A DNA stretch of 48,278 bases from Verrucomicrobiaceae bacterium (GTDB lineage: Bacteria; Verrucomicrobiota; Verrucomicrobiia; Verrucomicrobiales; Verrucomicrobiaceae). A model generated the notes under the pieces. The model ran no database searches, had not been told where the DNA came from, and worked only from the letters and a program-made list of their open reading frames with translations. Both the position numbers and the translations under genes were made by a program. Positions 28,444-36,016 of the stretch are shown piece after piece. Within the stretch, counting starts at the first letter, position 1. Each line of letters begins with the position of its first letter. The stretch spans positions 1 to 48,278 of the forward strand of contig JAEUHK010000130.1 of the NCBI GenBank assembly GCA_016795465.1. The letters run 5' to 3'.

Positions 28444-29415
28444 ATGCCCTCGTCCGCCTTTGCCCGCTCCCGTTTCACGCGTCCGCTCGTGCTCGGCCTC
28501 GCCATGTGGTTTCTGACCAGCCTCATGGCGGTGGCACAGTCCTCCGTGCTCGTGGTGGATGCTTTCAATAAGAAGGTCCATGTCGCTGGAAACGCGAATG
28601 CGAAGCGTCATGTGGGCGGTCTTGCTAAAATCGCCACCTGCATGGTCACGCTCGACTGGGCGGAGGCCTCTCGCGTGGGCGTGAATGTGCTCGCTCCCGT
28701 GCCGGACTACGCGGCGACCATCGCTGGCGCAGCTTCACCGCTCGGCCTGCAGGCGGGCGACACGATGACGCTGCGCGATTTGATCTACGCAACGATGATG
28801 GGCAGCGACAATGTGGCTGCCATCACGCTCGGTGACTTCGTCGGTCGTGACCACTTGGCGCGTCTTCAGCGCAGCGGGCATCCGATGGATGAGTTTGTGC
28901 GCCAGATGAACCAGCTCGCCTTTCGTGAGGGGTGCAAAGGCACCCGCTTCACCAATCCGCACGGCCTCGAAAACTCGCGCCCCATTCCTTTTTCGACCGC
29001 GGCAGACATCGCGCGTCTCGCCGTGTATGCCGCCTCTCGCCCTGCGATGCGTTTTTACACGAATCAAGGCTCCCGGGAGGTCACGATCTACCGCCACGGC
29101 CAGTCCATCAAGGTGCCGGTGAAGAACACGAACCAGCTTCTCGGCGTCGATAACATCGATGGCATCAAGACAGCGAACACGGCCATGTCCGGCGGATGTT
29201 GCGTCGTTTCTGCGGAAAGGGCTTCCACAGTCATTCCACAGGCGGACAACACGAACCACATCTACCGCCACCGCATGATCGTCGTGGTGCTCGGCAGCGC
29301 GAATCCATTCTACGAAGCCCGTGGCCTCCTGCAGCAGGGATGGGCGGCCTATGATCGCTGGCTCGCCGCCGGTCGTCCGATCACGGACAAGCGGCAGATG
29401 CTGGCGGACTTCTAG
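28444..29415 (+). CDS. D-alanyl-D-alanine carboxypeptidase-like protein, catalytic Ser missing
   Basis: 323 aa from the ATG at 28444, which precedes a signal/anchor helix (residues 12-31); a GTG at 28420 is possible. It aligns by motif with S11 peptidases: the S-x-x-K site is G59-L-A-K62, so the nucleophilic serine is glycine; S-x-N is intact as S121-D-N123; K-T-G is K242-T-A244. NPHGLENSRPIPFSTAADIA and the NTNQLLGVDNIDGIK block are typical of the family. As read, it should not hydrolyse peptides by the normal acyl-enzyme route. It may bind peptidoglycan, or regulate an active paralogue. The gene is intact, without frameshifts, so the changes look tolerated rather than recent decay. Confidence 0.85.
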   Translation: MPSSAFARSRFTRPLVLGLAMWFLTSLMAVAQSSVLVVDAFNKKVHVAGNANAKRHVGGLAKIATCMVTLDWAEASRVGVNVLAPVPDYAATIAGAASPLGLQAGDTMTLRDLIYATMMGSDNVAAITLGDFVGRDHLARLQRSGHPMDEFVRQMNQLAFREGCKGTRFTNPHGLENSRPIPFSTAADIARLAVYAASRPAMRFYTNQGSREVTIYRHGQSIKVPVKNTNQLLGVDNIDGIKTANTAMSGGCCVVSAERASTVIPQADNTNHIYRHRMIVVVLGSANPFYEARGLLQQGWAAYDRWLAAGRPITDKRQMLADF

Positions 29416-29466
29416 CATGTTTCCTGCTCCCCCAATTTTCATCACCCATCTCAAATCTCTCATCAC

Positions 29467-30543
29467 ATGCGCATCGGTATCTTGAACAGCGGCGGGGATT
29501 GCCCCGGTCTCAATGCAGTCATTCACGGCGTCGTCGGCGCTGCCAGCACTCTCGGATGGGAGGTTGTGGGCTTCCGTGATGGATTCGAAGGCCTGCTGCC
29601 TCCCGGCGATTACATGATGCTCGATCCTGAGCGCACCGTGGGCATCATGAAGCTTGGCGGCACCATCCTTGGAACCACTAACAAAGGGCACTTCGTCGCC
29701 AAAGTGGGCGAAGGCAATGTCGCCAAGGTGCCTGACGAGATCATCAACAAGGCCAAGGGCACGCTGCGTCATCTCGAGATCGGTGCTCTCATCGTCGTCG
29801 GTGGCGACGGCAGCCTCACCACCGGCATGCAGCTTTGCGAGGCCGGCATTCCCGTCATCGGCGTGCCGAAGACCATCGACAACGATCTCAGCGCCACCGC
29901 TTACACCTTCGGCTTCGACAGCGCATACTCCGCCGTCGTCGATGCGCTCGACCGCCTGCACACCACCGCGGAGAGCCACAAGCGTGCGATGGTGCTCGAA
30001 GTGATGGGACGTCACGCAGGCTGGATCGCCCTTTACGGCGGCATGGCTGGCGGCGCGGATGTGATCCTGCTGCCGGAGATTCCTTTCCAGATGGAGCATG
30101 TGGCCAATGCCATCCGCAAACGCGATGCCGCCGGTCATCACAGCACGCTCGTCGTTGTGGCAGAAGGTGCCCGCCTCGAAGAAGGTACTCTGCTGACCAA
30201 AGGCGGCGGTGAAGCCGGTGAAGTCCGCCTCGGCGGAGTCGGTGACCACGTCGCGAAGCAGATCGAGAAACTCACCGGCAAGGAAACCCGCTCCTGCACG
30301 CTTGGCCATCTCCAGCGTGGTGGTGCGCCCACGGCGCTGGACCGCATCCTCGGCATGCGCTTCGGCGTGAAGGCCGTCCACCTCATCGCGGAAGGCAAGT
30401 TTGGCCGAATGGTCAGCTACCAGCAGTATCAGGTGGGTGATGTCGCCATTGAGGAGGCCGTGAACAAGCTCCGCCTCGTCAGCAAGGACGGCGATGTCGT
30501 TCGCGCCGCCCGCTCTGTCGGCATTAGCTTTGGCGACAGCTGA
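29467..30543 (+). CDS. pfkA: 6-phosphofructokinase
   Basis: 358 aa. Starts MRIGILNSGGDCPGLNAVI, the PFK nucleotide/phosphate loop. GGDGS (G115, equivalent to E. coli G104) indicates ATP as donor, whereas P134-K135-TIDND has the lysine (equivalent to E. coli G124) found in PPi-dependent enzymes. D138 is the catalytic base. VMGRHAGWIA and GHLQRGGAPTALDRILG bind fructose 6-phosphate. The mixture is typical of the mixed-substrate ATP-PFK clade. It catalyses the committed step of glycolysis. It converges with mnmE with only 6 bases between stops. Confidence 0.93.
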   Translation: MRIGILNSGGDCPGLNAVIHGVVGAASTLGWEVVGFRDGFEGLLPPGDYMMLDPERTVGIMKLGGTILGTTNKGHFVAKVGEGNVAKVPDEIINKAKGTLRHLEIGALIVVGGDGSLTTGMQLCEAGIPVIGVPKTIDNDLSATAYTFGFDSAYSAVVDALDRLHTTAESHKRAMVLEVMGRHAGWIALYGGMAGGADVILLPEIPFQMEHVANAIRKRDAAGHHSTLVVVAEGARLEEGTLLTKGGGEAGEVRLGGVGDHVAKQIEKLTGKETRSCTLGHLQRGGAPTALDRILGMRFGVKAVHLIAEGKFGRMVSYQQYQVGDVAIEEAVNKLRLVSKDGDVVRAARSVGISFGDS

Positions 30544-30549
30544 TCTGTC

Positions 30550-31896
30550 TTATTTGCCGATGCAGAACGTGGAGAAGATCACATCGAGGATCTGCTCGAC
30601 GTCCACCTGCCCGATGACATCACCGAGAGCCGCGAGTGACTCGCGAAGCTCCAGCGCGATGAATTCGGGGGCTTGTTGGGACACGATGGCATCCCTCGCG
30701 GCCGTTAGACGCTCCACGCTGCGCTGAAACGCGGCCTGGTGGCGGGCATTGATGGCAATCGGATGATCCGAGGCCAGTGGTCCGGCCTTGGCAATGATTT
30801 CGCGGATGGCATTCCGAAGGGCTTCGATGCCCTCGTTTTGCACGCAGGAGATGCGGATGGCGTTATTTTGACCTTCCCAGGCCGGATGAGCTCCGATGTC
30901 GGTTTTGTTCAAGATGGCCAAATGACGGCTGGCGAGGCCTGCGGTCACTTCGAGGCGTTGCGAGGCTTCCGGAGGCTGGCTGGCATCAAGGACTTCGAGG
31001 ATCAAATCGGCGCGCTCGAGTTCGCGCTGGGTGCGCTCGATGCCGATGCGCTCGATGGCATCCTGCGAATCGCGAAGGCCGGCAGTATCCACGAGGCGCA
31101 GCGGAATGCCATGCACTTGGATGATTTCTTCAATGGTGTCACGCGTGGTGCCGGCGGTTGGGCTCACGATGGCACGCTCAAAGCCGAGCAGGAGATTCAG
31201 CAGGCTGCTTTTGCCCACATTCGGCGCACCAGAGATCACCGTGCGGGCACCGTGACGCAGGATGCGGCCCTGCTCGGAGGTGGCGAGGAGCTTGCGGGCC
31301 TGCGCTTGCACGGCGTCGATGCGACGAAGCAGATCGGCGCCCGTTTCGGGTGAGATGTCCTCTTCGGGAAAGTCGATGTAGGCCTCGATGTGCGCCAGCA
31401 CGGGCACGAGCATCTGCTGCATCTGCGCCGCCTCGCGGCCGATGGCACCGCCGAGCTGCTCGTTCGCGGCTCGCAGGGCCAGCGTGCTCTGCGCATGGAT
31501 GAGATCCATCACCGCCTCGGCCTGCGTGAGGTCCATTTTGCCGTTCAAAAAGGCCCGCTGCGTGAATTCACCCGGCTCCGCGGCCCTCGCGCCACAGGCG
31601 AGCACACGCTCGAGCACGCGTTGCGTGACGAGCACGCCGCCGTGGCCGTGAAACTCGATCACGTCCTCGCCGGTGTAGCTCGCGGGAGCTTGAAAATGCA
31701 GCAGCACGCCCGAGTCGATGCCCGCGCCGTTTTCATCGAGCACGCTCACCAGATGGGCGCGACGCGTCACGAGCTTGCTCGGCAGCTTGAAGGCCTTTGA
31801 CGCGATATCGAGGGCCTTCGGACCGGTGAGGCGGATCACCGAGATCGCGGCCTCGCCGGACGCGGTGGAGATGGCGGCGATGGTGTCGGAGAGCAT
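30550..31896 (-). CDS. mnmE: tRNA modification GTPase MnmE
   Basis: 448 aa, standard length. N-terminal formyl-THF-binding domain with FHGHGGV and GEFTQRAFLNGKMDLTQAEAVMD. The G domain has G1 GAPNVGKSS, G2 TAGTTRDT, G3 DTAGLRD and G4 NKTD. The C-terminus ends F-C-I-G-K, with the conserved cysteine. With MnmG it makes the carboxymethylaminomethyl group on wobble uridine of certain tRNAs. It is the third gene of a minus-strand set, 12 bases after the phytoene/squalene synthase gene. Confidence 0.97.
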   Translation of the reverse strand: MLSDTIAAISTASGEAAISVIRLTGPKALDIASKAFKLPSKLVTRRAHLVSVLDENGAGIDSGVLLHFQAPASYTGEDVIEFHGHGGVLVTQRVLERVLACGARAAEPGEFTQRAFLNGKMDLTQAEAVMDLIHAQSTLALRAANEQLGGAIGREAAQMQQMLVPVLAHIEAYIDFPEEDISPETGADLLRRIDAVQAQARKLLATSEQGRILRHGARTVISGAPNVGKSSLLNLLLGFERAIVSPTAGTTRDTIEEIIQVHGIPLRLVDTAGLRDSQDAIERIGIERTQRELERADLILEVLDASQPPEASQRLEVTAGLASRHLAILNKTDIGAHPAWEGQNNAIRISCVQNEGIEALRNAIREIIAKAGPLASDHPIAINARHQAAFQRSVERLTAARDAIVSQQAPEFIALELRESLAALGDVIGQVDVEQILDVIFSTFCIGK

Positions 31897-31908
31897 GCGC
31901 GTGATGTC

Positions 31909-32760
31909 TCAGTAGCGGCCGAACTTTGCCCGCAGCATGTGCTTGCCGAGAATCCAGGCCTTGTGGACTCGCAGCAGCTTCACGCGCTGCTCAAAGATGG
32001 GATAGCGGCGGCGTTTCAGCTTCTCGAGGATCGTGGAGTAGATCTCCGCCATGATCTCGGAGGCCACCATGTGCTTTCGATCCTCCTGCGGGAGTGCTTT
32101 TTGCGCCGCAGCATAGTAGTCGCGTGCGCGGTGGTATTCGAAGTCGAGCAGCTTGTTCAGCTTCTCGCTCGGAATGCCGGAGAGCAGATCGCTTTCGGAG
32201 ACATTGAATTGCTTCAAATCCTCCTGCGGCAGGTAGATGCGGCCAGTTTCGCGGGCATCCTGGCCCACGTCACGAATGATGTTTGTGAGCTGGAGGGCGT
32301 AGCCGAGATTGATGGCGTAGTCTCGCGTCTCGGGCTTCTCATGGCCGAAGATCTCGATGCTCACGAGACCCACCACGCTCGCCACTTTGTAACAGTAGCC
32401 CAGAAGCTCCTCGAAGGTCTCGTAGCGATTCTTCGTGATGTCGGATGCCACGCCTTCGATGATCTCCGCCATCCAGGCACGGGGAAAGCCATACTTCTTC
32501 GGCAGGTCGAGCGCCTCATCGAGCACCGAATGGCCGGGCGGCGTGCCTTCGAGCACACAGGTCTTCCAGTGGTTGAGCTCGCGTTCCTTGTCCTCCTCGC
32601 TCGTGGCCGGATCATCTGCGATGTCATCGACGACGCGGCAGAAGGCGTAGAAGGTGATCATGTCCCGCTTCCGCTCCTTTGAGAGGCAGCCAAGCGCAAA
32701 GGCGAGGTTCGATTTCGCCTTTCGAGCGATTTGGGCTGAGGAAAGCTGGCTGCTGCTCAT
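31909..32760 (-). CDS. Phytoene/squalene synthase family protein
   Basis: 283 aa, normal length. First aspartate-rich motif DDIADD in TFYAFCRVVDDIADDP; second in LTNIIRDVGQDARETGRIYLP. It joins two prenyl diphosphates head-to-head (farnesyl or geranylgeranyl) to presqualene diphosphate, squalene or phytoene. The absence of neighbouring hpn or crt genes prevents choosing between hopanoid (HpnD-like) and carotenoid (CrtB-like) roles. It starts 15 bases after the membrane-protein gene stop and is followed closely by mnmE. Confidence 0.9.
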   Translation of the reverse strand: MSSSQLSSAQIARKAKSNLAFALGCLSKERKRDMITFYAFCRVVDDIADDPATSEEDKERELNHWKTCVLEGTPPGHSVLDEALDLPKKYGFPRAWMAEIIEGVASDITKNRYETFEELLGYCYKVASVVGLVSIEIFGHEKPETRDYAINLGYALQLTNIIRDVGQDARETGRIYLPQEDLKQFNVSESDLLSGIPSEKLNKLLDFEYHRARDYYAAAQKALPQEDRKHMVASEIMAEIYSTILEKLKRRRYPIFEQRVKLLRVHKAWILGKHMLRAKFGRY

Positions 32761-32775
32761 GGGGCGTGGGCGTGC

Positions 32776-33837
32776 TCAGCGAGCCGGAAGGGCAGGGGAA
32801 GGGCGTGAAAAACCGTGGCGGAGCATGATGAGAATGGCGGCTAGACATAGCCAGCCTCGCAGCATGGCAAGCGCCAATGCGGACACGCCCCGCACGAGCC
32901 ATGGCAGCCAGCCATCGACACCACCGAGGGCCTGCGCCATCTCCGCGGCATAACGGGCCAGCATCAGGACCGCCACCGCGGAGATCAAATAACCCGCCAG
33001 AGCTGGCAAAGCCCGGCGCAGAGCCTTCAACGCCACCGCACCTGTTTGCCAAAAAGCCGTTCGGCCGTTCGCAACGGCCACCGCCACGGGCAAGGCCGCG
33101 AAAAGCAGCCAAAACTCCGGCAGCAGCCACGCGACCGCGCCTTCATCGTGAGGCCGCCAGATAGTCCATGCCATCCACAAGAGGTTAAAAGCACCCAGCA
33201 GCACCACGCTTTGCCAGCGGGCAAAAGTGGCTTCGAGAGCCGTGATGGCATCGCCATCCGCGTCCGTATCCGGCGGGGCTTCCCAGGCTACCACGAGACG
33301 CACCAGCCAGACCTGCACGCCCGCGGTGGTCAGGGCGGCAAAGACCGTGCGAGCAGCCAGTTTGATCGTTTCCAGCCACTCGGGATACACCGTCCGCCAC
33401 GCGGCGGCTTCGATGCCCAGCCAGAGCAGGCCTGTGGCCGAGAGACCGATGAGCACGAGCTTTTGCTCCGGCACCGGCACCCGCTCGCCGTAGCGATAGG
33501 GCCAGCGCCACACGCGAACGGTCAGCAGCACGAGCAGCAGTGGCAGGGCGAGCACCAGCGGCCATGGCGGCACCAGCTCATGAAAAAGCTGCGCGGTCCC
33601 GGCGCATGCCTCGCGCAGCAGGTTTGGCCAAAGTTCCTGCCAGTCCTCCAACTCCGTCACGCTGCGGCCTGGCTCGGAATGAAACAGCAGAGCACCGGCC
33701 ACCAGAAGCACCAGCGGCTGCCGCAGCCTCAAAAAGTCCCATGCGTCCGAAAACTCCCGCCGCAGCGGGTGCCAGCGGAAGTGCAGCGCCAGGCCTGCCG
33801 AGAGGCCGAGGAGCGCGAGGACGGTGGTTTGAAGCAT
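32776..33837 (-). CDS. Polytopic membrane protein of unknown function
   Basis: 353 aa from the ATG at 33837 (the longer frame overlaps the divergent ABC gene). At least seven hydrophobic stretches are visible, for example LVLALPLLLVLLTV, LLPEFWLLFAALPVAVAVA and LPALAGYLISAVAVLMLARY. Tryptophan is frequent and the loops are short. No transporter or enzyme motif is recognised. It heads a probable operon with the phytoene/squalene synthase (gap 15 bases) and mnmE, so a role in lipid or terpenoid handling is possible but unproven. Confidence 0.65.
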   Translation of the reverse strand: MLQTTVLALLGLSAGLALHFRWHPLRREFSDAWDFLRLRQPLVLLVAGALLFHSEPGRSVTELEDWQELWPNLLREACAGTAQLFHELVPPWPLVLALPLLLVLLTVRVWRWPYRYGERVPVPEQKLVLIGLSATGLLWLGIEAAAWRTVYPEWLETIKLAARTVFAALTTAGVQVWLVRLVVAWEAPPDTDADGDAITALEATFARWQSVVLLGAFNLLWMAWTIWRPHDEGAVAWLLPEFWLLFAALPVAVAVANGRTAFWQTGAVALKALRRALPALAGYLISAVAVLMLARYAAEMAQALGGVDGWLPWLVRGVSALALAMLRGWLCLAAILIMLRHGFSRPSPALPAR

Positions 33838-33919
33838 CCGGCCATCGGAGCGCGGGATGCTCGAAACTTCAAAGCTGAAACTTGGAACCTTCCGCCCGGC
33901 ATGATAGGCTCCGCGCCTC

Positions 33920-34708
33920 ATGCCTCTCCTCTCCGTCCAAGGCCTCAAAATCCATTTCCCCGTCCGCAGTGGCCTGCTAGGCCGTGCGAAAGATGTCATC
34001 AAGGCGGTGGATGATGTGAGCTTCGAGGTCGCCGAGGGCACCACGGTCGGTCTCGTAGGCGAAAGCGGCAGCGGGAAGTCCACCGTGGCCCGTGCCTTGC
34101 TGAAACTACTGCCTCCAACCGCTGGCACGATCCTGTTTCGGGATCGTTCCATTCTGCCGCTGGCCGAAAGCGACTTCCGACCGCTGCGCAAAGAGATGCA
34201 GATGGTGTTTCAGGACCCCATAGGCTCGCTGAATCCGCGCATGACCATCGAGAGCATCCTCGGCGAGCCTTTGGAGATTCATTTTCCGAAACTGAGCCGC
34301 GAGGAGCGCCGCGAAAAATCCGCCGCCATGCTCCAACGCGTGGGCCTGCCTGCCGATGGGCTGCAACGCTACCCGCACGAGTTCAGCGGTGGCCAGCGTC
34401 AGCGCATCGGCATTGCTCGAGCCTTGGCGGTGGAGCCCAAATTCCTCATCTGCGATGAACCCGTCAGCGCCCTCGATGTGAGCGTGCAGGCGCAGATTTT
34501 GAATCTCCTCAAAGATTTGCAGGAGGAGCTGAACCTCACGCTGCTCTTCATCGCCCACGATCTGGCCGTCGTGCGGCACATGAGCGATCAAATCGTCGTC
34601 ATGCATCATGGCAAGATCGTCGAGCAAGGCGATGCCGATGCCATCTGCGAAGCGCCGCAGCACGACTACACGAAGCGCCTCCTGGCCGCCATCCCGCACC
34701 TGAATTGA
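33920..34708 (+). CDS. ABC transporter ATP-binding protein, OppF/DppF-like, orphan
   Basis: 262 aa. Walker A GESGSGKST, Q-loop VFQDPIGSLNPR, signature FSGGQRQRIGIARAL, Walker B FLICDEPVSALD and H-loop AHDLAVV are all intact, so it should hydrolyse ATP. The Q-loop region (FQDP.gSLNPR) is diagnostic of peptide/nickel importer ATPases. It stops at HDYTKRLLAAIPHLN, about where the C-terminal oligopeptide domain of OppF would start, making it shorter than usual. No permease or binding-protein gene is adjacent. It is followed after 6 bases by rodA, so the two are co-transcribed. Confidence 0.9.
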   Translation: MPLLSVQGLKIHFPVRSGLLGRAKDVIKAVDDVSFEVAEGTTVGLVGESGSGKSTVARALLKLLPPTAGTILFRDRSILPLAESDFRPLRKEMQMVFQDPIGSLNPRMTIESILGEPLEIHFPKLSREERREKSAAMLQRVGLPADGLQRYPHEFSGGQRQRIGIARALAVEPKFLICDEPVSALDVSVQAQILNLLKDLQEELNLTLLFIAHDLAVVRHMSDQIVVMHHGKIVEQGDADAICEAPQHDYTKRLLAAIPHLN

Positions 34709-34714
34709 TTCCCC

Positions 34715-35917
34715 ATGACACCGCTGTTTAAAAAATTTCTCGGCATGCACTGGCTGCTGGTGGCTTTCACGACCTGCCTGCTGGCCTTTGGCGTGTATGC
34801 CATCTTCAACGCCTCTGCCTACAAGCTCGGCACCGACCTTGAGGATAAGTGGCGTGACCAGCTCCGCTGGATCGGCATCGGCGTGCCGTTCTTTTTTGCC
34901 GCCAGCCTCATCGACTACAAATGGATCCGCTGGGCCTGCTGGCCCGCTTATCTGCTCGGCATTGGCGGCCTCATCGCCACACTGGCCATCGGGGTCGAGA
35001 TCGGCGGGAACAAGGCGTGGATCAAAGTGGGGCCCGTCATGGTGCAGCCCTCGCAGTTCGCCATCACTGCCGGGATCATGGTGCTCAGCGTCGTCTTTGG
35101 CGAGCTGCCGCGCATCATTCCCGCCTTCCGGCGGCCGTGGTTGCGCATCCTGGCCGCGGGCATGCTCGCGGCGGTGCCTGCGATGCTCGTCATCAAAGAA
35201 GACCTTGGCTCGGGTCTCGTCTGGGGGCCGGTGTTCCTCGCCATCATGCTCGTAGGCAGCATCCCGTTTCGCTACCTCATCGTGAAGCTGCTGCTCGTGC
35301 TCATCGTGGCACCGCTGGTGTATGTCTTTGCTTTGAAGCCGTATCAGCAGAAGCGCATCGAGACCACCTTCTACATGTTCACCGGCCAGATGGACAAGGT
35401 GAACATGCAGGACGAGGGCTGGGTGGCGAAGCATCTGCAAATGGCCATCGCCACCGGCGGCATCGAGGGCAAGGGCCCCGAGTCCAAAAAGGTGCCGGAC
35501 CAGGCCAGCATCCACCGCACCTTCCTGCCGAATGAAGTCATCAACGACTTCATCTTCGCCGTCATCTGCGAGGAATTTGGCTTCAAAGGTGCCTTCGGGC
35601 TCATCGTCGGCCTCGCCGGGATGATCATGCTCGGCCTCACCGTGGCTTTTTCCGCTCGGGATCAGCTCGGGCGACTCATCGTCATCGGCGTGATGGCCAT
35701 GTTCTTTGTTCACTGCTTCCAAAACATCGGCATGAACCTCGTCGTGCTGCCGGTCATCGGTATCCCGATTCCCTTCATCAGCTACGGCGGCACCTTTATG
35801 GTCGTCACGCTCTTCCTGATGGGCCTCGTGCAAAGCGTGTGGGTCCACCGGCATATCTCCCCGGTGAAAAAGGCCCGCCCCGTGAACGGCGCCCGCGTGC
35901 CGGATGAGGAAGAATAG
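34715..35917 (+). CDS. rodA: SEDS peptidoglycan glycosyltransferase RodA
   Basis: 400 aa with about ten membrane helices. Family blocks: GGNKAWIKVGPVMVQPSQFA, KEDLGSGLVW, FAVICEEFGFKGA, CFQNIGMNLVVLPVIGIPIPFISYGGT. RodA polymerises lipid II for elongation together with a class B PBP and MreB. It is called RodA rather than FtsW because of length and lack of neighbouring mur/fts genes. The SxxN/E region around helices 7-8 is unusually long and charged (MQDEGWVAKHLQMAIATGGIE...). It follows the ABC ATPase gene by 6 bases. Confidence 0.85.
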   Translation: MTPLFKKFLGMHWLLVAFTTCLLAFGVYAIFNASAYKLGTDLEDKWRDQLRWIGIGVPFFFAASLIDYKWIRWACWPAYLLGIGGLIATLAIGVEIGGNKAWIKVGPVMVQPSQFAITAGIMVLSVVFGELPRIIPAFRRPWLRILAAGMLAAVPAMLVIKEDLGSGLVWGPVFLAIMLVGSIPFRYLIVKLLLVLIVAPLVYVFALKPYQQKRIETTFYMFTGQMDKVNMQDEGWVAKHLQMAIATGGIEGKGPESKKVPDQASIHRTFLPNEVINDFIFAVICEEFGFKGAFGLIVGLAGMIMLGLTVAFSARDQLGRLIVIGVMAMFFVHCFQNIGMNLVVLPVIGIPIPFISYGGTFMVVTLFLMGLVQSVWVHRHISPVKKARPVNGARVPDEEE

Positions 35918-35923
35918 GCCCGC

Positions 35924-36005
35924 GTAGCGGAAAACGTCCGTTTTCCGAAATCAAGCGTCTCACAGCCTTCGCCACGTCCCTCGGCGTGCTGACGCCCGCC
36001 GCTAC
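35924..36005. repeat. Composite dyad element with embedded hairpin
   Basis: The outer arms GTAGCGG (35924-35930) and CCGCTAC (35999-36005) are exact inverted copies. Inside lies a perfect hairpin, CGGAAAAC-GTCC-GTTTTCCG (35928-35947). The rest (AAGCGTCTCACAGCCTTCGC...) has no second perfect stem. The element lies between convergent rodA and ccsA and may end both transcripts. Its size suggests another extragenic repeat family. Confidence 0.6.
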
Positions 36006-36016
36006 GAAAAAGAAGC

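Noticed and set aside
34106..35854. 582-codon minus-strand frame across the ABC ATPase and rodA
   Set aside because: It spans two intact convincing genes on the plus strand and encodes a His/Asp/Glu-rich product typical of antisense frames.
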